Below are positions 58,709 through 64,000 of a DNA stretch of 64,000 nucleotides, in pieces (the first letter of the stretch is position 1; every line of letters starts with the position of its first letter). Made by a program: the position numbers and the translations under genes. The notes under the pieces were generated by a model. It did no database searches and was not told where the DNA came from. It saw only the letters and a list, made by a program, of their open reading frames with translations. Source of the DNA: Strongyloides papillosus (taxonomy: Eukaryota > Nematoda > Chromadorea > Rhabditida > Strongyloididae); NCBI GenBank assembly GCA_005656395.1, contig SRSI01000019.1:434001-498000 (forward strand), in the 5' to 3' direction.

Positions 58709-60400
58709 TTAAAAATATTTTACTTCAACATTTTGAAATTAAAATTTCCTTAAATACTAGAAATTGTTATACAAAATTTTTGAAAAACATACATTTAAAC
58801 ATATGAACAATTAAAGAACAATAAATACTAAAAAATATTGCCGATTAAAAAAATATAAATATAATGGAAGTCAAATTTCTATTAAATAAATAAAATTTTG
58901 TCCAATATTAACTTTTACCTAAAAAGAACGAACAATCAATTACAAAATATGGTAATGTTTTGATTAATTCAATTCCAACGACATAAAAGTAAAAGCATAA
59001 TAAAATATAAGTTTACAAGTATGAATTAAATATGAGTGTAAAATATTAGCGCCTAAAACTAAAAGACAGCTTGCATAATAAAACAAAATTTATAAATGAG
59101 ACCAAGTTATTAAGATGTTTTATTTTTTTAAGTAATTTATTTGAGAACTATATTTTACTTCTCTTTTCTTAAGATCAAATTTTGATTTCCGAAGAAATCA
59201 GTGTACGGCTTGTAAAACTTCTACATTAATTTTGGATTTAAGACACTCTAAAATTTTTGTTAAGTCTACTATACACATTGTCGAATTCTATACAAAACAG
59301 TTTCATAATTTTGCTTGGAAATAATTATTATTCAAATAATTTATTTTTCCATTTACTTGCTTAAGTTATATATAGAAATTTGACTTCTTGCAGAGTTATC
59401 AATGTTAAAAATTAATCTCAATTTTAACTTCAAATGAGTGAACCTTTTTTACATTGAAAGATATTTTAATAAATGTTACTGATTATGAAAAAGCAACTAA
59501 AAATCACCACCTTGAAATAAAGATTCTGTTTTCAATGCCAGCTGCACGTTAGTCTCATAATCTAATGATTATAATTTCAAAGTCACATGAAGCATTATTT
59601 TTGCAATTTTTCAAAATATTTAAAATACTTTATATTTACATATTATACAAAAATAATAAATAAATAAAACAAACTTTTGCTTTTTCATATTAATGTATTT
59701 TTTTTGTTCTACTAGTAAATTAAATTTATTTCATATAATATTGAGTTATTAACATATCTTCATTTTTTCATAGTAATATTTTTCAAATCAAATAGTTTTG
59801 TTATAGTATATACTATTCTATTACATACTGAAAAATCCAAACAAATAGATAAAAATCATTCTTATGTTTACAAACAATAAATTTTATATCAACGGAAGTA
59901 ATGTATTTATTCAATGTAGACAAATAAACTTTTATTTTTCTAATTGTAAAATCTTAATTATTAAATAATTATATGAAAGTTTATTTTACACTAAAAATAG
60001 GCAATAGATTTTATTTTAAGTTATCAAATAAATTTTTATGGAATTATAAACATAAAATGTTTTATATTAAAAAAACCTTAAGCTCAAGTAATTTAAAGTA
60101 AACTATTTCAAACTTAATTTCTATATTAAATATTTTATTTGTACACAGAAAATTTTTTTTGTCATTTTTTAAACAAAAAGAACAAATTTGTCAAATAGCA
60201 CTCAGTAAAGACAAATGAATATATTTTTTTAAAAATTGTATAGTATATAAATTTTTTGATCTTAGAAAAATGCATATTTTGTAAATAAAACAAAAATGTG
60301 TTTTTAATTTTACGTGTTTAATTTTAAAAATTACATTATGAAATCTTTAAATTTTATTGTAATTTCTAAAAGATTAGAAAATAGTTTAAAAATGTTTAAA
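58709..60400. other. AT-rich intergenic region
   Basis: 1.7 kb without an ORF, RNA gene or repeat that I can support; includes the promoter side of the small secreted gene. Confidence 0.6.
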
Positions 60401-61460
60401 TCTTCACACAGAGATAATCTCATCATTTTCTTTACCGAAAACATTATTCAAACTTAACTATTCATATCATTTTTTTCCTGTCCAATCATTTTCTTTCCTA
60501 GTCAATTATTTTCTTTCCTGTGCAATCATTTTTTTCTCTGAAAACTTTAATTTTGAATATAATTAATTTAAAATTTTTTTTGTTAATATTATATTTTTAC
60601 ATTTAATAGTTTAACGTAGACAAACAATTAAACTATAAAACATTTCAGACTAACATGCTTTTGAGGATTACTACCATATTTTTGAAATAATTAATTAAAA
60701 ATCAAAGAAGAATGTCCAGTAATTTTTTGTTAATAATTTTTTTTTATTGTTAGATAGATTATATACTTCAAAAATTTTTGTGTGACGGTTTATTTTGTTT
60801 AAGCAATAAAATATCAATAACTGTATCAAAATAAGTTGTTCAATTCTGATCGTGAATTTATTTGTAGAATGCAAGCCAAGCTAACTAAAAAATATAACAA
60901 TATAAATTTTTACGAAGAATAAAAAAGTTATAACACTCAGAAATGTGATAATATTTTAAAGCTAAAAAAATGGACTTTATAAAAATGTCTATATCTATAT
61001 ATTTATAAATTTTCTTTTAAAATAAATAATTTTTTCATATACGAATAAGATTAAGTTTTACAATAATTTATTTCAAATTTAGATATATAATGTTTAATTA
61101 TTATGACCAATGATAAAGGATATATTTAAAATAGAAATATTTATATTTTCAAATCGCATATTGATATAAATTTGTATCAAAAAAATTACTAAATAATTAT
61201 ATTACTTCCAAATAATGTTAATTCATATTGTACATTTTTTTATAAAAAAAAAAACTATTTTTTAATTGTTGTAAGTTATATTGTTATTAAAATATTTTAT
61301 GATCAAATTAACTTATGATTTTAAAAATAAAAAAATATATATTCAAAGAAAAAAACGATTTTTTAGGAAAAAAAAGATTTTTAAAGAAGGAAAATAATTT
61401 TTTAGGAAAGAAAATGATTTTTTTAGGGAAAGTAATGATGAGATTGTCTCTGTGTGAAGA
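60401..61460. mobile_element. Non-autonomous element with terminal inverted repeats, 1.06 kb
   Basis: The left end (60401-60427, starting TCTTCACACAGAGATAATCT) and the complement of the right end (61460-61434) are 27 bp long with one mismatch (T/C). Inside each end lie about three direct copies of a roughly 20-bp word (CAATCATTTTCTTTCC type on the left, its complement GGAAAGAAAATGATTTT on the right), so each arm is itself repetitive. The core is AT-rich and non-coding. No target duplication is visible. Confidence 0.7.
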
Positions 61461-62001
61461 ACTGGTTAGGCAACTGACATAAACATGATAATAACTTTAA
61501 AATTTTATGTACCGATCTTAAAAATTATAAGGCTTATATAAAATATAATAACATACTAATTTAAATAATAATACTAATGTATATTTAAAATATAATATAC
61601 ATTTTATTCAAATTCCATTTATATCAGCAACATTGAACTCTTAATGAACAGTATATATGTAGATTATAATCAATCATCCTTATCTAGTAGAAGCAGCGGT
61701 ATCAGCAGATCCAGGCACCAACATTTCCAATCCAACGATGTTGTAAATATCTAATGATCTCAGGAACTACTTAAAGCTAAAAGCAATAAGAAAAGCTAAA
61801 TAAAAAAAAAGTATAACCTTAAACACGACAACATCACAGGGCAGCAAATTTTAAAAAATTGATAAGAAGTGCCGAAATGATTAGAAGAGCTCTCTTTGTA
61901 TGAAACGAATTAAATAATCTCAATCATTAGTTTATTAAAATATTATTATATATATTATACCATAGCTATCATAAACATTTAAATAAATTTTTTATTAAGA
62001 A
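61461..62001. other. Intergenic with a GC-richer island
   Basis: 61,680-61,790 is richer in GC and open on the minus strand for some 25 codons (SLDIYNIVGLEMLVPGSAD), possibly a fragment of a decayed gene or transposon. Otherwise nothing seen. Confidence 0.4.
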
Positions 62002-63517
62002 TTAAAACATAACTTTTAAATAACAAAATGATAAGATAATAAAGATTAAATTACTTGTAAGGCTCATACTAACAGGCATTGATGAACTATTTTTCTTATA
62101 TTTTGCCTTACAAACCGTCATATTACCAGATTTAGAGATTAAATCATCGAGATCATCCACACTAACAACATCAAAATAGAAATTCGAAGCATTTTTTATT
62201 GTTAAAAGTGATTTGGTATTATTTCTTTTTTCAATTACTTTTCCGATATCAATAAAACGTGCCACAACATGGTTTGTGTAATAGAAATATCCTTGATCCC
62301 AAGAGTCTTTTAAGAATACATCAGCTATCTGTGAATCATAGAATTCGTTTTCTTTAAGATTCGAAATAATATATAGTGCTATACCTTCACCAATAGGATT
62401 ATTCATTGACCATCGTGCTACTTTCATTGATTGTATATCAAGTTGACGAACACTTTTATTTGAGTACATCATATCATATAAGCTTAATCCATCAATCGCT
62501 TCTTTACAATTTGTACCTAATGAGGGATCACAAGGTATTCCTTTATTTGTTGTCTGTGAAGTCCATAAGTATACATGTGAACCAGGTATATTACATGGAT
62601 CTGTAAGTTTGAGTAATAAATCCTTTGTTTTTTCTAGAGTATCATTAGTTGAATCTGAAGATAACGCAACATAAAAAGTATATGTCCAATTTCTACAATT
62701 TTGGAAGTCATTCTCATTTGAAGTACATACAATTTGCTCTGGCCAATTATCTAATTTATAATGATTGTATCCACCACTGCATAATCCATATAAAGAGGAA
62801 TTGACAGAATTCAAATTGTCATAATTGACAGTCATAATATTCATACTGGTGGATGGTTCTTTTAAAATACTTGCAAAATCACACTTCCTATTTGCTTCGT
62901 CGTCCATAATTTGTATAATATTAAAAATTACATTATATCCCTGTATCCCATCATAAATAATTTTACTACTATTAATAAGACTTTCCATTGATGTTCCGGA
63001 CCAACTATCACATTCAATATTTGTAATAATATGACCAGCAAGACCAGATGATGAATTATAATTTTTTGTATACCTAAAATTTTGATAAACAAACTATCAC
63101 TTAATTTACTTACAAATGCATTAAATCGTCCCAAAAATTATTAAATGTAATACTTGGTTTGACGTCATTTAATGTTAAGTTATTCAAAAGCATATTACAA
63201 TCTTGTTGACCGAAACAGGATCCTTTAGCAGCATTTTTAGCAAAAAAATTCATATTTATTTTTTGAGTTGTGCAATTATCATAAATCTGATTCGTTTTTA
63301 CCTTAATTTTATTCCATTCTTCTTCATTTGTCTCATCTGATAGTATAAAAGTTATTGTACTATACCAGGAAGGGCAATAATTATAAACTAAATGAAAAAA
63401 TAATTTATAAATAAAGGATATAATGGGGAAATTCTTACGATCGGTACATCTGTTATCTGCATCAACTTTTGATGTAATAATTTGTATAAAAACTATTAAA
63501 ATTAGTAATATATTCAT
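62002..63517 (-). CDS. Secreted, possibly membrane-anchored protein of unknown family, about 474 aa
   Basis: Exons 63439..63517, 63114..63387 and 62002..63073. Intron 2 (40 bp, gtaagt … tttag) is required by the frame. Intron 1 (51 bp, gtaaga … ttcattTAG) is in frame, so it would read through as 17 residues; I splice it because of its strong sites and because the joined text (CTDLYNYCPSWYS) is more protein-like. Signal peptide MNILLILIVFIQIITS; many Cys and N-glycosylation sites (NCT, NLT, NSS, NWT, NKS, NMT). A hydrophobic C-terminal stretch after a Ser-rich hinge (…SSSMPVSMSLTSNLIFIILSFCYLKVMF) suggests a GPI signal or tail anchor. ITFILSDETNEEEW weakly recalls a vWA start, not enough to assign it. 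Two GATAAG words on its strand lie upstream (63581 and 63614). Confidence 0.75.
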
Positions 63518-63711
63518 AGTGTGATTTTAGATTATTAGTTAATATTAAAAAATTATGATATTTATATTAGATGTTTGGTTCTTATCAATAAAGTCTCAAC
63601 TAAATCTTCTTTTCTTATCGAATAACAAGACTTTGACTCATATACAATTTTAATCCTTTTTATATGACGTATTAAGGAGAAAAGGATTTAAAAAAGTTTT
63701 TTTACAAGTAT
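63518..63711. promoter_or_regulatory. Upstream region of the secreted gene, with two GATA boxes
   Basis: Minus-strand TGATAAG at 63581..63587 and CGATAAG at 63614..63620, about 64 and 97 bp before the ATG; spacing differs from the UGT module. GATA words are frequent in AT-rich DNA, so this is tentative. Confidence 0.3.
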
Positions 63712-63950
63712 TTATTGAAAGGGATATTTGATAACGAATTTCTTAATTACATCATTGTCCGATTGTTCTAACGATAAATAAGTTTTTGCTGGAAGTGCTA
63801 TAATTTACTGTAGTTTTAACAGTGCCATATGATTACCTTGGTGAATGTTCTGTTTATTATTCTTCTGAAATTTCCTTAAAACTACGTTATTATCTCTATC
63901 ATATATAATTTTCTCAAAAGAAAGACTATCCTTATAATCTTCTTCAACAG
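63712..63950 (-). CDS. 3' end of a gene continuing past the right edge
   Basis: Last exon 63712..63797, intron 63798..63836 (39 bp, gtaatc … ttatag), previous exon from 63837 to about 63950. The joined frame reads …YKDSLSFEKIIYDRDNNVVLRKFQKNNKQNIHQ then ALPAKTYLSLEQSDNDVIKKFVIKYPFQ and stops. Amino-acid use is protein-like, but no family is recognised and the upstream acceptor is not clear. Confidence 0.4.
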
Positions 63951-64000
63951 TAATTTATGATGTAGTGAAATTATTTCCAAAAAAATAAAATTAAATATAT

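Noticed and set aside
1..64000. CRISPR arrays, rRNA or tRNA genes, bacterial operons
   Set aside because: None seen: the window has spliced eukaryotic genes, no regular spacer arrays, and no cloverleaf that I could recognise by eye.

Overview
This window is nuclear DNA of a small-genome nematode, most probably Strongyloides or a close relative (Strongyloididae); the species cannot be named from the sequence alone. Three things point there: very AT-rich intergenic DNA, introns mostly of 38-51 bp with GT..AG ends, and clear eukaryotic orthologues of C. elegans genes (metaxin-2, and the FANCJ/BRIP1/DOG-1 helicase).

Layout. (i) 1-34,621: a head-to-tail array of sixteen UDP-glycosyltransferase (UGT) loci on the + strand, here called UGT-1 to UGT-16. 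Each has a first exon (315 nt in every complete copy) and a second exon of about 1.24-1.31 kb. UGT-1 runs off the left edge and has a frameshift in a T-run. UGT-6 is a clear pseudogene. The other fourteen look intact. UGT-1 to -6 carry introns of about 234-250 bp; UGT-7 to -16 carry introns of 38-44 bp. Most intact genes have a short promoter with a TGATAAG box about 85-92 bp before the ATG, often a second GATA box 18-20 bp further on and a TATA-like box near -49, which suggests shared, probably intestinal, control. (ii) 35,309-36,115 (-): metaxin-2, convergent with the array. (iii) 36.66-46.96 kb (-): a tandem segmental duplication of about 5.2 kb. Each copy holds a small two-finger C2H2 gene and a complete 902-residue FANCJ-type Fe-S helicase; only the second helicase keeps a PCNA-binding-type motif at its N terminus. 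(iv) 47,246-48,868 (-): a single-exon 540-residue protein of unknown family that sits inside the right edge of the duplicated unit. (v) 48.9-54.2 kb: an AT-rich desert with at most a decayed transposase. (vi) 54,265-55,805 (+): a secreted protein with a Trp-Arg-Ser-rich repeat tail. (vii) 56.4-58.1 kb: nested transposons, with a mariner relic inside a hAT-like relic plus a small inverted-repeat element. (viii) 58.2-58.7 kb (-): a small secreted protein. (ix) 60.4-61.46 kb: a 1.06-kb element with terminal inverted repeats. (x) 62.0-63.5 kb (-): a secreted or membrane-anchored protein, followed by the 3' end of another minus-strand gene that continues beyond the window.

How the parts work together. 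The UGT cluster looks like an ER-membrane conjugation/detoxification locus that grows by tandem duplication and is reshuffled by gene conversion. Metaxin-2 (mitochondrial outer membrane) and the FANCJ paralogues (DNA repair) are unrelated housekeeping or repair genes that happen to lie beside it. Exon boundaries were read by eye from splice signals and reading frame; percentages, where given, are eye estimates.
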